Below, in pieces: positions 7,974-17,503 of a DNA stretch of 64,000 nucleotides; the first letter of the stretch is position 1; each line of letters starts with the position of its first letter. Under the pieces are notes generated by a model. It had not been told where the DNA came from. It was given only the letters and a program-made list of their open reading frames with translations, and made no database searches. Position numbers and translations under genes: made by a program. This DNA comes from Agathobaculum sp. NTUH-O15-33 (GTDB lineage Bacteria; Bacillota; Clostridia; Oscillospirales; Butyricicoccaceae). The stretch is from contig NZ_CP136187.1 in NCBI RefSeq assembly GCF_033193315.1, forward strand, positions 806,001 to 870,000. Reading direction: 5' to 3'.

Positions 7974-8513
7974 CTAATGGATCGATGCGCCCAGCAGCCG
8001 CGCCTGCCGGGGATATGACGATGCCTCCGCGTCTTCGCGCGTGTTTAGGCCAAGCGCCAAGAGCCTGCCGGTATCCTGCCAGTGCAGATAGCGGCAAACG
8101 GTCTCATAGTGATGCTCCAGCGCGCCCATCGCCCAATCGTCGGAATCGCCGCCGGCAGCTAACAGCATGGCCTTGAGCGGTTTTGCGATCACTTCTTCGT
8201 TAACGGCATAAAACCGATCGAGGACAGCCTTGATCTGCGCCGAAAAGCCGAAATAATACAGCGGCGTCGATAACAAAACCAGATCGGCGGACAGAAGCGC
8301 GGGTAGGATCTGAGTCATCAGGTCGTCAAACACGCACTTGCCCTCGTGTGAGCGGCAATGATCGCACCCGGTGCAGGGATGGACCGGGTGAAGCCCTGCA
8401 TCGAACCGAATGATTTCATGGCCTTGGCTCTCAGCGCCCTTGATCCATTCATCTGTCAGCAAAAAGGTGGTGCCGTTCCGGTGCGGACTGCCGGTGATGA
8501 CGACAATTTTCAT
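7974..8513 (-). CDS. Flavodoxin-like NAD(P)H-dependent FMN reductase / iron-sulfur flavoprotein relative
   Basis: The 179-residue protein begins with the FMN-phosphate loop GSPHRNGTT (8-16) and carries CTGCDHC (48-54), typical of the flavodoxin-fold NADPH-dependent reductase family that transfers electrons to quinones, flavins or nitro compounds. STPLYYFGFSAQIKAVLDRF is the usual flavin-edge and dimer segment. AAAGGAGG precedes the ATG. It is co-transcribed with the ROK gene 23 bp upstream and ends at a strong terminator. The physiological acceptor is unknown. Confidence 0.88.
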   Translation of the reverse strand: MKIVVITGSPHRNGTTFLLTDEWIKGAESQGHEIIRFDAGLHPVHPCTGCDHCRSHEGKCVFDDLMTQILPALLSADLVLLSTPLYYFGFSAQIKAVLDRFYAVNEEVIAKPLKAMLLAAGGDSDDWAMGALEHHYETVCRYLHWQDTGRLLALGLNTREDAEASSYPRQARLLGASIH

Positions 8514-8536
8514 TTTTTATGTCCTCCTTTGAAGTA

Positions 8537-9546
8537 TCAGACATTTAACTGAAACTGATATTGCACACTGTTCAAAGTCGCGCGGGCGATCCCGTTGATA
8601 CAAAGCTGATAAAAGTCATGCCGCAATACCACATTGGGAATGTGATATGGCCCGACGAATTGCTCGCAATAAGTCAATACCTCTTTTAGATCCTGCTCCG
8701 CAATGCATTCGCAGGTCAAAACGATGCAGTTGGGGTTTAAAACACAGGTGACCATTAAAATGGATTTGGCAACAAGATTCAAAAATACTGATTTTTCCAG
8801 AAGGGAAGCGGGTTGTTGCGCGCGATCCACGCCGCTTTCTGCCAGCGCATAGGAAAGCTCGCCCGCAAAACGGCTATAGCCGTTATAGATTTTTCCGCCT
8901 ATGACGATTCCGGCGCCTACCGGATCGCTCAAGGGAAAATCGATGGCGACAAGGCTGTGGTTGATCTGGTTATTCTCGCAATAATAGCCATAAGCCACAA
9001 AGTTCATATCGTTTTCCACAATCACCTTGACGCCCAGCGCCTCGGTCACGTCCGCCTGCATATTGATCCCCAGCAGGGAAGAAATATCGCAGCGCTCAAT
9101 CACACCCTGATACACATTGCCCGGCACACTGATGCCGATCACGTCGATTAGCGGATCGCGCTCCATGGTTTCCCGTAAAAACTGCAACAGGTAAGGAAAG
9201 TCGATCCAGTCGGGATGCAAAATATCCTGTTCAATGATCTCGCCCGTCGCGTTGGCAATGGCGTAAACGACATTGCGCACATCGTCCACCACCTTAAGGT
9301 ACACGCAGAGCACGTGCCGGTAATCCTTATTATAAACGTACTGGCATGCAGGGCGGCCGCCCAGGATTCGATTTGCTCGATCACCAGCTCGCCGCTTTCC
9401 TGCATTTCGTTTAAGAAATTGTTGCAGGTGGCAAGGCTTAGACCGGTGAGGCGGGAAAGGCTGGCCTTGGTGCACGAACCTTCGGCTTGGATCGCTTTGC
9501 GAATGCATTCCATATTCAGTTGTTTTAATTCCATTGTTGAGCTCAC
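8537..9546 (-). pseudogene. ROK-family transcriptional regulator, frameshifted
   Basis: GTG 9546 begins a winged-helix domain of about 60 residues (TKASLSRLTGLSLATCNNFL is the HTH), ending in IEQIES. The ROK sugar-kinase-like domain then continues in another frame from GGRPACQY to the stop at 8537. Exactly one missing base near 9362-9364 restores ES-x-GGRP, the usual ROK linker. The kinase fold is otherwise intact (GISVPG, FAGELSY), although the usual Cys zinc cluster is not obvious. ROK repressors sense sugars or their phosphates. A sequencing error, recent decay, or less likely programmed frameshifting could explain the break. The CTTATTATAAG motifs nearby are its most plausible targets. 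Confidence 0.85.
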
Positions 9547-9647
9547 AGAAACATCTCATCCTTATGTTTATTATTGTAAGACATATTATTAGTATAACAC
9601 AGTTTGGGTGGATATGGCGATCATATATAGCTCTTTACGGCTTAAAA

Positions 9648-11585
9648 TTATTGCGCGGCGCAAAACCGGATCATGCGTTCGATAAAAATGGGGGATTCCC
9701 TGCCGGTCTCCGCGATTTCCAGATCCTCGATCTTATAGTCCGGCTTTAACCGCGGGTTTTGGGTAAGCCGCCGCATAAATGCAGTGCCGGATCGTATCGC
9801 GTGTGCGGTGGCGGCGGCAAGGGTGCCGTGTGCGGTGCGGCTTTGCGGAGAATAAACGATGAATTGAGCGGTAACAGATTCCCGGCGGATCAAAATATCA
9901 AGCTGCTGCCGCCGGCTGGCAACGGCTGCGCCGATCGCGTTGGCGATATCGGCATGCGGGGGAACAACGACGGTCAGCTGCAATTTCCGGCCCGCCTGCC
10001 GCATCCAGCTCACGGCGGGCGCGCCGATCGCCACCACCTGTTTTTGTAAGCGGTAGGCGCCAACCAAATTGCTTGCCGTATCCTTTGCGTTCAGCTGCGC
10101 TAAGAAATATTCCACCGCGTCGTTTTGCGTAAAGTCGAGATCGGGGCGGTCAAAATAGAGCGCGGCTTGAAAGAGCGCGCGGTCAATGGCATTCCCCATC
10201 GTTTGTTGGATCAAAGAAATCATACGCGGCGTATCCGTTTTACAGCGGGCGGAAAACATGGCAAGACACTGTGCGGGTAAACGCCGGTCCCAAGGACAAT
10301 ACTCGCCTGTCACATGCAAAACATCGGTCGGCGTGAGGGCGATGCGGAGCAGCCTGCCTTGACGCACAAGCTCCTCGATGATCGCATGCAGATTCGGCAG
10401 CCGAATGGCTTCCGCTAAAAAGGCGAACGTATGCGGCCCCTGCGTCAGCGCGGCCCCAATTGGCTTGGCGTGCTCTGCAAAGCAGGCGTTGTCCGGGTCG
10501 ACCGAGACAAAGGCTTCGTAATCGTGATAGGAAAAACGATCGTATGCTTGGCTGCGATAAATTTCGTCGATTTCTTGCAGCAAACAGGGATACTGCGTGC
10601 CTGCCCGGCAGAACGGGATCACCTTTTCCGGGCCGATCCGGATTTCGCCGGTTGCGGACGCGTGGATGCGGCTGTCGCCGCCAAGTCCAACGGTGAATAC
10701 CTCGGCCGCTTTGACGCGGGTGGACCAACCGGCTATCCTAGCGCCCTCGCTTTGGATTTGTAAATCGCCGTTTGTAACATTGACAAGGTCGGTTGTCGTT
10801 CCGCCCATGTCGAGCACGATACAGTCCCGCGCTTTCGCGAGATACCGCCCGCCGTTGGCGCTTGCCGCAGGGCCGGAGAGCAGTGTTTCGATGGGCCGAA
10901 GCCGGGCGTAGGCTTCATGCATCAGGCAGCCGTTGCCCTTGACGATCATCAGCGGAATGGACAGGTCAAACCGCGCCATTTCGGCTTTAACGGATCGAAT
11001 CAGATCATGGACGGCGGGAATAAGTCTTGCGTTTAAAACCGCGGTGACGGTACGCTCGTAAAAACCGAGAGCGCTAGACAGCTCGTGCGCGCAAACGACC
11101 GGAATATGCAGCCTTTCCTCCACTACATTTCGTACATAGGCTTCATGCGCCGGATTACGAATGCTGGCATAGCCCGATATGGCGATGGCGGCCGCTTTAC
11201 CGCGGAAGAAATCCACCGTCTGTTCCACCTCCGTTGGGTCGAGGTTTTGAATGACGCGCCCCTTGATATCATGACGCCCCCGCATGACGCGGAACAACGA
11301 GGTGGGAAGTCTGCCCTCCGGTTTGGCGCCAATCAGAATAAGCCCCGCTTCCGCGCCGCGCCGGAGGGCGATCGCATTGGTTGCAAGCGTGGTGGAGAGA
11401 TAAACCGCTGAAAGCTGTTCGCGCAAAGGGGGAGGGATCTGTTCAAACGACCGCGCGATACAGTCCCGTAGGTTTTGCGGCGTGGTTAAGATCTTGGCTT
11501 TGTGCAGAACCGCTTGGGTGCCGGTCGTGATGATCACGCTGTCGGTATAGGTGCCGCCTGTATCGATGCCCAAGATCGTTTGCAT
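9648..11585 (-). CDS. Hydantoinase/oxoprolinase family protein (HyuA-type)
   Basis: The 645-residue protein has the ASKHA-type ATP-binding fold of N-methylhydantoinase A/5-oxoprolinase: GIDTGGTYTDS (6-16), STTLATNA and LDMGGTTTDL. The family hydrolyses cyclic amides using ATP and usually works with a HyuB subunit, which is absent from this window. Acetone or acetophenone carboxylase subunits share the fold, but their partners are also missing. GAGGG precedes the ATG. It is divergent from glutamate dehydrogenase and shares the CTTATTATAAG motif, hinting that it releases an amino acid that is then deaminated. Confidence 0.87.
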   Translation of the reverse strand: MQTILGIDTGGTYTDSVIITTGTQAVLHKAKILTTPQNLRDCIARSFEQIPPPLREQLSAVYLSTTLATNAIALRRGAEAGLILIGAKPEGRLPTSLFRVMRGRHDIKGRVIQNLDPTEVEQTVDFFRGKAAAIAISGYASIRNPAHEAYVRNVVEERLHIPVVCAHELSSALGFYERTVTAVLNARLIPAVHDLIRSVKAEMARFDLSIPLMIVKGNGCLMHEAYARLRPIETLLSGPAASANGGRYLAKARDCIVLDMGGTTTDLVNVTNGDLQIQSEGARIAGWSTRVKAAEVFTVGLGGDSRIHASATGEIRIGPEKVIPFCRAGTQYPCLLQEIDEIYRSQAYDRFSYHDYEAFVSVDPDNACFAEHAKPIGAALTQGPHTFAFLAEAIRLPNLHAIIEELVRQGRLLRIALTPTDVLHVTGEYCPWDRRLPAQCLAMFSARCKTDTPRMISLIQQTMGNAIDRALFQAALYFDRPDLDFTQNDAVEYFLAQLNAKDTASNLVGAYRLQKQVVAIGAPAVSWMRQAGRKLQLTVVVPPHADIANAIGAAVASRRQQLDILIRRESVTAQFIVYSPQSRTAHGTLAAATAHAIRSGTAFMRRLTQNPRLKPDYKIEDLEIAETGRESPIFIERMIRFCAAQ

Positions 11586-11633
11586 GGCTTTCCCTCTTTT
11601 CGGTCTGGTGCTGCATACGCTAACGACTAAAAG

Positions 11634-11676
11634 ACTTATTATAAGTATAATACTACATTTGGTTTCCGGCTGTCAA
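11634..11676 (-). promoter_or_regulatory. Promoter and operator-like palindrome for hyuA-like gene
   Basis: TTGACA (11676-11671), an 18-base spacer and TATTAT (11652-11647) form a promoter. ACTTATTATAAGT (11634-11646) abuts the -10, where a repressor would block initiation. Confidence 0.55.
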
Positions 11677-11816
11677 TTCCTGAATGCAAAGAATTGCGAT
11701 AAAAAGACGAGAACTTGAAAACTTCCTTAAACTGTATATCGGTTTCATAATAAAGGAAATCATGACAAAACGTTTCATCTATATATAAAATTTATGAAGA
11801 AAACAGAAGAAAGGGG

Positions 11817-11850
11817 TTGACATTTGTCTAATTAAACATATAATAAGACA
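11817..11850 (+). promoter_or_regulatory. Promoter for glutamate dehydrogenase and the downstream run
   Basis: TTGACA (11817-11822), a 16-base spacer and TATAAT (11839-11844). ATATAATAAGACA (11838-11850) is a reverse-oriented copy of the shared CTTATTATA motif over the -10. The leader to the start codon is short, about 35 nt. The rest of 11586-11885 shows no gene. Confidence 0.75.
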
Positions 11851-11885
11851 TACGATATGTAATGAAAACAAGGAACAAGAAAGGG

Positions 11886-13154
11886 ATGGGTCGTGTGAAC
11901 GCAACGTATAATCCGTACGACAATGTGTTAAGGGTGGTGGAAAACGCGGCCGCGATATTGGGCTACAAGGAAGATGAATATTCCACGCTCAAATATCCGG
12001 AACGCGAACTCAAGGTTTCGATTCCCGTGGCCATGGACAACGGCGGCATTCAGGTGTTCGAGGGGTTCCGCGTGCAGCATTCGACAACGCGCGGCCCCGC
12101 GAAGGGCGGCGTCCGGTTTCACCCCGCTGTCAGTCATGATGAAGTGAAGGCGCTTGCCGCATGGATGACCTTTAAGTGCGCGGTGGTCAATATCCCATAC
12201 GGCGGCGGCAAGGGCGGCATCATCTGCGACCCCCGCACGCTATCGGAACGCGAACTGCACAGCCTTACCAGCAAATACACGGCCGCCATTGCGCCGCTGA
12301 TTGGGCCGGAACAGGATATCCCCGCGCCTGATGTCGGCACCAACGCCCGTGTCATGGCATGGATGATGGATACCTACGGCATGCTCAAGGGGCACACGGT
12401 GCTGAGCGTTGTCACAGGCAAGCCGCTGGGGCTTGGCGGCATCAAGGGCCGCGGCGAAGCGACCGGCCGGGGCGTTATGATAACAGCCCAAAATATTCTA
12501 AAGAAGATGAACCGGCAGGTCGCGGGCACAACGGTCGCCGTGCAGGGGATGGGCAATGTCGGTTCGGTAACGGCGCGGCTGTTGCACGAGATTGGCATGA
12601 AGGTCGTGGCGGTAAGCGATGTATCAGGCGGCGTATATGACCCCGACGGGCTGGATATCCCGGAGATTCTTGCGTATCTCTCCCAAACGCGCAACGCCTT
12701 GCTTTGCGATTACCGCACCGATTCGCTGATTCATTTGACCAATGCCGAACTGCTGACGCTGGACGTTACGATGCTGGTGCCCGCGGCGCTTGAAAACCAG
12801 ATCAATGGGGACAATGCCGATCAGATCCGCGCGGAGGTCGTTCTGGAAGCGGCGAACGGCCCGACGACGCTGGAAGCCGATGAGATACTGGAAAAGCGCG
12901 AGATTAGACTGGTGCCCGACATTCTGGCGAACGCGGGCGGCGTTGTGGTCTCGTACTTTGAATGGGTTCAAAACATTCAGGAGCTTTGCTGGACCGAGGA
13001 ACAGGTCAATACCGAGCTGCGCAATATCATGGATGTGGCTTTCGACGAGGTATGGGAAAGCGCGGAAGCAAACGGAAAAACACTGCGCATGGGCGCGTAC
13101 CTGATCGCGGTCAAACGCGTTGTGGAAGCAAGACTGGGCCGCGGCATTTTCTAA
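11886..13154 (+). CDS. Glutamate dehydrogenase (RocG/GudB-like)
   Basis: The roughly 422-residue protein resembles Bacillus RocG/GudB, the hexameric NAD-linked catabolic enzymes converting glutamate to 2-oxoglutarate and ammonia. Shared segments include PAKGGVRFHP, PYGGGKGGIICDPRT, the active-site DIPAPDVGT, the Rossmann GMGNVG and LEAANGPTT. Three in-frame starts exist: ATG 11862 has no ribosome site, ATG 11886 has AAGGA 11 bases upstream, and GTG 11895 has AAAGGG 9 bases upstream. The last two are both plausible. It heads the sugar gene run and may regenerate the amino acceptor for the class III aminotransferase nearby. Confidence 0.9.
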   Translation: MGRVNATYNPYDNVLRVVENAAAILGYKEDEYSTLKYPERELKVSIPVAMDNGGIQVFEGFRVQHSTTRGPAKGGVRFHPAVSHDEVKALAAWMTFKCAVVNIPYGGGKGGIICDPRTLSERELHSLTSKYTAAIAPLIGPEQDIPAPDVGTNARVMAWMMDTYGMLKGHTVLSVVTGKPLGLGGIKGRGEATGRGVMITAQNILKKMNRQVAGTTVAVQGMGNVGSVTARLLHEIGMKVVAVSDVSGGVYDPDGLDIPEILAYLSQTRNALLCDYRTDSLIHLTNAELLTLDVTMLVPAALENQINGDNADQIRAEVVLEAANGPTTLEADEILEKREIRLVPDILANAGGVVVSYFEWVQNIQELCWTEEQVNTELRNIMDVAFDEVWESAEANGKTLRMGAYLIAVKRVVEARLGRGIF

Positions 13155-13187
13155 GGAGGCCGCGGCCTGTGAAAGGAGAACGATAGG

Positions 13188-14039
13188 ATGAACCGGTATA
13201 AAAATCACGTTTTGGAGCATGCAGACCGGCAAGGCTATGCAACGCCTGCCTTTAATTATTCGGATATATGGGAATATGAAGCCATCGTACAGGCCGCGAT
13301 AGAGGAGCGTGCGGTCGTTTACACCGCGACCAACATGCGGGTGGCGGAAACGATCGGGCTGCCGTATCTCGGCGCGCTGGGGGCTAAGGCCTATGAACAG
13401 ACCGGCGGTCAAATCCTAAACCATCTGGATCACTCCAGATCGGTGGAATTGTGTAAGCAGGCCGTGGACTGCGGCTATCACTCGGTCATGATCGACGCTT
13501 CCATGTGTTCGTTGGAGGAAAACATAGAAAAAACCTGCGAAGTGGTGGAATACGCGCATAAGCACGGCGTAGTCGTCGAAGCGGAGATCGGCCGCATTTT
13601 GGGCCGCAACGTGGAGGGCTCCTATCAGGGCGAGGATTATTTGGTGCAGGTAGAGGACGCGGTACGGCTGGCGCAAAAAACCCATGTGGATTCGCTAGCC
13701 ATTGGGATAGGGACCGCCCACGGCTTTTATAAGGAAAAGCCGAACATCAATATTGAACGCCTGCAACAGGTCAATGCGGCGATCGATACGCCGCTGGTGC
13801 TGCATGGCGGCACGGGAGTACCCTTTGATACCGTGCGCGCCTGTATCCAAAACGGCATGGCAAAAGTAAACTTTGGCACGCAGCTGCATGCAACCTATAT
13901 CGATACATTAAAAAAAGAGCTGACGGACTATCAGGAGACCGATATAGCGGCGTTTATGATCCCTGTGCGCTCGGCGATCCAATCGGTCGTGCAAAGCTTG
14001 ATTCAGGTGTGCGGCGCGGAAAACCGGTTTGATGGATAA
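13188..14039 (+). CDS. Class II fructose/tagatose-bisphosphate aldolase family
   Basis: The 283-residue TIM-barrel protein is a zinc-dependent class II aldolase, cleaving a ketose bisphosphate to dihydroxyacetone phosphate and an aldehyde. NHLDHS holds the catalytic Asp and a zinc His, EAEIG follows, GIGTAHG carries another zinc His, and LHGGTGV is the phosphate loop with the third. Fructose-, tagatose- or related ketose-bisphosphate are all possible. AAGGAG precedes the ATG, 33 bp behind glutamate dehydrogenase. With the isomerase and phosphofructokinase downstream it forms an upper-glycolysis-like module. Confidence 0.92.
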   Translation: MNRYKNHVLEHADRQGYATPAFNYSDIWEYEAIVQAAIEERAVVYTATNMRVAETIGLPYLGALGAKAYEQTGGQILNHLDHSRSVELCKQAVDCGYHSVMIDASMCSLEENIEKTCEVVEYAHKHGVVVEAEIGRILGRNVEGSYQGEDYLVQVEDAVRLAQKTHVDSLAIGIGTAHGFYKEKPNINIERLQQVNAAIDTPLVLHGGTGVPFDTVRACIQNGMAKVNFGTQLHATYIDTLKKELTDYQETDIAAFMIPVRSAIQSVVQSLIQVCGAENRFDG

Positions 14040-14075
14040 ACACGACGCAGTTTGGAAAAAGGAGGCTTGCGGGAT

Positions 14076-15197
14076 TTGGAACTCTTAAAAAGCGGCATAG
14101 AGGCGCGTGCGCTATGTACACCGCTCAAGCTGAAAACCGCCAGAGCATGGCGCACAGGCACGGGCGGGCGGGAGATCGATAAGCTGCTGGGGGCGGCAGA
14201 GCCGGCGGATTCGCATTTTCCGGAGGACTGGATCGCTTCCACCGTGCGGGCGCGCAATATTGGACGCGAAGCCTATGCGGAGGAAGGCCTGTCCTATTTG
14301 GATACATACGAGGACCTGACGCTTAAAGAGGTGATCGAAGCCTACCCGAACGAGGCGCTGGGACAAAAGCATGTACAGCAAATCGGCAAAGCCCCCGGCG
14401 TACTTGCCAAGATCATCGACCCTGCCGAGCGGGCCACCCTGCAGGTGCACCCGGATAAGGAGACCGCGCTGCGGCTGTTTCACTCGCCCTTCGGCAAAAC
14501 CGAGAGCTGGCATGTGCTTTCGGTCCGGCAGGACACCGACGCCGCGCCCGGCGTTTATCTGGGCTTTAAAAAGGGCGTTACGCGCGAGCGGTGGAAGCAG
14601 GTTTTTGACGCGCAGGATATACCGGCCATGTTGGATTGCCTGCACTACTTTCCGGTAAAACCGAAGGATACCTTTATCATTCGCGCGGGCGTGCCGCACG
14701 CGGTGAGCAAAGGCTTCCTATTCCTTGAAATGCAGGAGCCGACGGATTTTACCATCCGCACCGAGCGGATGACCGTTAGCGGCTTTCCGATCGACGACCA
14801 GCTGTGTCATCAGGGGCTTGGGTTCGAGCAAATGTTCGATTGTTTTCATTACGATGGGCTATCGGAACCAGAGGCGGCCGCGGCCTTTCGCGTACCCGCT
14901 AGAACGGTTGCCCAATCGGCGGCAAGCACGCATACCGAGGTGGTCGGGTACGCGCAAACAGATTGTTTCCGGCTGCACCGCTACGAAATCAATACGCAGG
15001 CAACGCTGGAAGCGGCTTCGGTATGTAGCGCGCTGTTTGTTTTTTCCGGCAACGGAACGCTGCTGTGCGGCGGCATGGAACAGCCGATCAGACCGGGCGA
15101 CCAGTTTTTCCTGTCGGCAAGCTGCGGACCGGTAACGCTGCGTACCGACGGCGTGCCGCTTTTGGCCTTTCGCAGCTTTGGGCCACGGTTGGTATGA
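14076..15197 (+). CDS. Type I mannose-6-phosphate isomerase
   Basis: The roughly 373-residue cupin protein interconverts mannose 6-phosphate and fructose 6-phosphate. Zinc ligands are visible in QVHPDKE, ESWHVL and AGVPHA. No ATG suits the start. TTG 14076 has AAGGAGG with a 10-base spacing, whereas TTG 14052 precedes that site, so I take 14076. The gene ends in an ATGA overlap with the UvrA-like gene, indicating translational coupling. A substrate other than mannose 6-phosphate is possible. Confidence 0.88.
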   Translation: MELLKSGIEARALCTPLKLKTARAWRTGTGGREIDKLLGAAEPADSHFPEDWIASTVRARNIGREAYAEEGLSYLDTYEDLTLKEVIEAYPNEALGQKHVQQIGKAPGVLAKIIDPAERATLQVHPDKETALRLFHSPFGKTESWHVLSVRQDTDAAPGVYLGFKKGVTRERWKQVFDAQDIPAMLDCLHYFPVKPKDTFIIRAGVPHAVSKGFLFLEMQEPTDFTIRTERMTVSGFPIDDQLCHQGLGFEQMFDCFHYDGLSEPEAAAAFRVPARTVAQSAASTHTEVVGYAQTDCFRLHRYEINTQATLEAASVCSALFVFSGNGTLLCGGMEQPIRPGDQFFLSASCGPVTLRTDGVPLLAFRSFGPRLV

Positions 15198-17503
15198 GTC
15201 GCCACATCACCGTGCGGGGCGCTGAGGAAAACAACCTAAAGCGGATCGATCTTAACATTCCCAAGGGGAAGCTGGTGGTTTTCACGGGCGTTTCCGGTTC
15301 GGGCAAATCCTCGTTGGTATTCGATACGATCGCGGTCGAAGCCATGCGCCAGCTGCGTGATACCTTTCCGGTATATGTGAGAAACCGCATGCCCCATTAC
15401 GAAGCGCCAAGGGTGGAAAGCATCGACAACCTGTCTACCGCGATTGTCGTGGATCAAAGGGCGCTGTCGGCAAACGTGCGTTCGACCGTCGGCACGCTGA
15501 CGGATACAGCGCCTCTCCTAAGGCTTTTATATTCCCGCTGCGCCGCGCCCGCCGCGCCGACCTCGCAAGCGTATTCATTCAACGACCCCAAGGGCATGTG
15601 CCTTCGGTGCGGCGGCTTGGGCTATGTCGCGGCGTTTGATCTGGATCGGCTGCTCGATCGCAGCAAGTCGCTCAACGAGGGGGCAATCCGCTTTCCGGGC
15701 CATCAGGTGGGCGCCTGTCTGTGGCAGGTGTACGCGCGCTCCGGCCTGTATGACCCTGACAAGCCGCTCGCCCGTTATACAGAGCGGGAATGGAACGATT
15801 TTTTGCATGGCTCTGGCGTGACCGTGACGATCCGCAACACCACCGGCAAAGTCTGGGGCAGCAGCTACCAGCAGACCTATGAAGGCTTTCTGGATCGGCT
15901 GGAGCGGCTGTATTTAAAGCGCAATATCCATGGCTTGAGCAAAACGAACCAAGGCAACGTTGAGAAATTTATCGTTACGGAGCCGTGCCCAAAGTGCCGC
16001 GGCAGCCGTTTAAACGCGGCCGCGCTGCAAAGCAAGCTGATGGGCTATCACATCGCCGAGCTGGGCGCCATGGAGATCAGCGACGTGATACCGCTGCTGC
16101 TACGTTTGGACGATCCGATCGGCAAGCCCACAGCGGAAAAAATCGTAGCGCGTTTAAAAAGCGTTGCCGACATGGGGCTGGGCTATTTAAACATGGATCG
16201 CGCTTCCACGACGCTGTCGGGCGGCGAGCTGCAGCGGCTCAAGCTGGCGCGGCATTTGGGCAGTAACCTGATCGATCTGATGTACATTTTTGACGAACCG
16301 AGCGCAGGTCTGCACCCGCATGATGTGGAGCGGCTGAAACGGCTGCTGCTGCGTCTGCGCGACCGAGGCAATACCGTGCTGGTGGTAGAACATCAGGCGG
16401 ATATCATCGGTGTCGCCGACCATGTCATTGAGTTGGGACCAAAGGCGGGGCGCGAGGGCGGAGCGGTCGTGTTTCAAGGGCCGGTACGCGAATGGCTGGG
16501 CGGCGATACGTTGGGCGCGCGCTATCTTAGCGGCAGTACGCCGCTGAAAAAACGGACTAGACCTGCAAGCGCATACCTATCGGTCCGAGACGCCGCGCTG
16601 CATAACTTGAAAAATATTTCGGTGGACATACCCGAACGCTGCATGGTTGTGGTGACCGGGGTGGCGGGCGCGGGAAAAAGCTCGCTCATACGGGGCGCGC
16701 TGCTGGCGCAGTATCCGCAGGCGATCTACGTCAGTCAGGCGCCGTTAGGGACCGGCAGCCGCTCCACACCGGCTACCTATACCGGAATGATGGACAAGAT
16801 CCGGGGCCTTCTTGCCAAAGAAAACAAGGTTTCGCCCAAGTGGTTCAGCGATGGGACGCTGGGCGCGTGTCCCGCTTGCCGGGGCAAGGGCGTCACACGG
16901 GTGGATATGGCGTTTATGGATCCCGTGGAGGTCACCTGCGAGACCTGCGGCGGAACACGCTATCATGTGCGTGCGCTGTCGTACCGTTATCACGGGAAAA
17001 ACATACTTGAAATCATGAAAATGACGATCGACGAGGCGGCGCGTTTTTTTACCGACACGCCCGCGCTGTACCATAAGCTGACTGTGCTGCAGGAGGTAGG
17101 GCTGGGATATCTGACGCTGGGACAGCCGACCGCCACGCTTTCCGGGGGCGAATGCCAGCGCATCAAACTGGCCGGCCATCTGAAAGAAAAAAACCATATT
17201 TATGTGATGGACGAACCGACAAACGGTTTACATGGCTATGATGTGGAGGTTTTACTGAAGCTGTTCGATCGATTGGTGGACAATGGGAATACGCTCGTTT
17301 TGGCGGAGCACAACCTCGACGTGATCCGTCAGGCGGATTGGGTGATCGACTTGGGACCGGACGGCGGAAAGGCCGGAGGAAATATTGTGTTTCAGGGCAC
17401 CCCGGACAGTCTTGCAGCCTGCAACGCATCCTATACAGGCCGGTACCTGCAAAAAAGCATCACAGCCAACGCTAAGCGGCGGAAAACTGGGGGCGGAACA
17501 TGA
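15194..17503 (+). CDS. UvrA-like ATPase (excinuclease ABC subunit A paralogue, class II)
   Basis: The 769-residue protein has the twin ABC ATPase layout of UvrA: Walker A GVSGSGKSS and GVAGAGKSS, signatures TLSGGELQRLKLA and TLSGGECQRIKLA, Walker B YIFDEPSAGL and YVMDEPTNGL, and zinc-module cysteines (CLRC, CPKC, CPAC, CETC). It is about 170 residues shorter than housekeeping UvrA and seems to lack the UvrB-binding region, as in UvrA2/DrrC-like paralogues linked to drug tolerance or unknown DNA roles. It overlaps the isomerase by 4 bp and the B12 mutase by 4 bp, so it is translated with sugar enzymes, which is unusual. No UvrB or UvrC is present. Confidence 0.88.
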   Translation: MSRHITVRGAEENNLKRIDLNIPKGKLVVFTGVSGSGKSSLVFDTIAVEAMRQLRDTFPVYVRNRMPHYEAPRVESIDNLSTAIVVDQRALSANVRSTVGTLTDTAPLLRLLYSRCAAPAAPTSQAYSFNDPKGMCLRCGGLGYVAAFDLDRLLDRSKSLNEGAIRFPGHQVGACLWQVYARSGLYDPDKPLARYTEREWNDFLHGSGVTVTIRNTTGKVWGSSYQQTYEGFLDRLERLYLKRNIHGLSKTNQGNVEKFIVTEPCPKCRGSRLNAAALQSKLMGYHIAELGAMEISDVIPLLLRLDDPIGKPTAEKIVARLKSVADMGLGYLNMDRASTTLSGGELQRLKLARHLGSNLIDLMYIFDEPSAGLHPHDVERLKRLLLRLRDRGNTVLVVEHQADIIGVADHVIELGPKAGREGGAVVFQGPVREWLGGDTLGARYLSGSTPLKKRTRPASAYLSVRDAALHNLKNISVDIPERCMVVVTGVAGAGKSSLIRGALLAQYPQAIYVSQAPLGTGSRSTPATYTGMMDKIRGLLAKENKVSPKWFSDGTLGACPACRGKGVTRVDMAFMDPVEVTCETCGGTRYHVRALSYRYHGKNILEIMKMTIDEAARFFTDTPALYHKLTVLQEVGLGYLTLGQPTATLSGGECQRIKLAGHLKEKNHIYVMDEPTNGLHGYDVEVLLKLFDRLVDNGNTLVLAEHNLDVIRQADWVIDLGPDGGKAGGNIVFQGTPDSLAACNASYTGRYLQKSITANAKRRKTGGGT

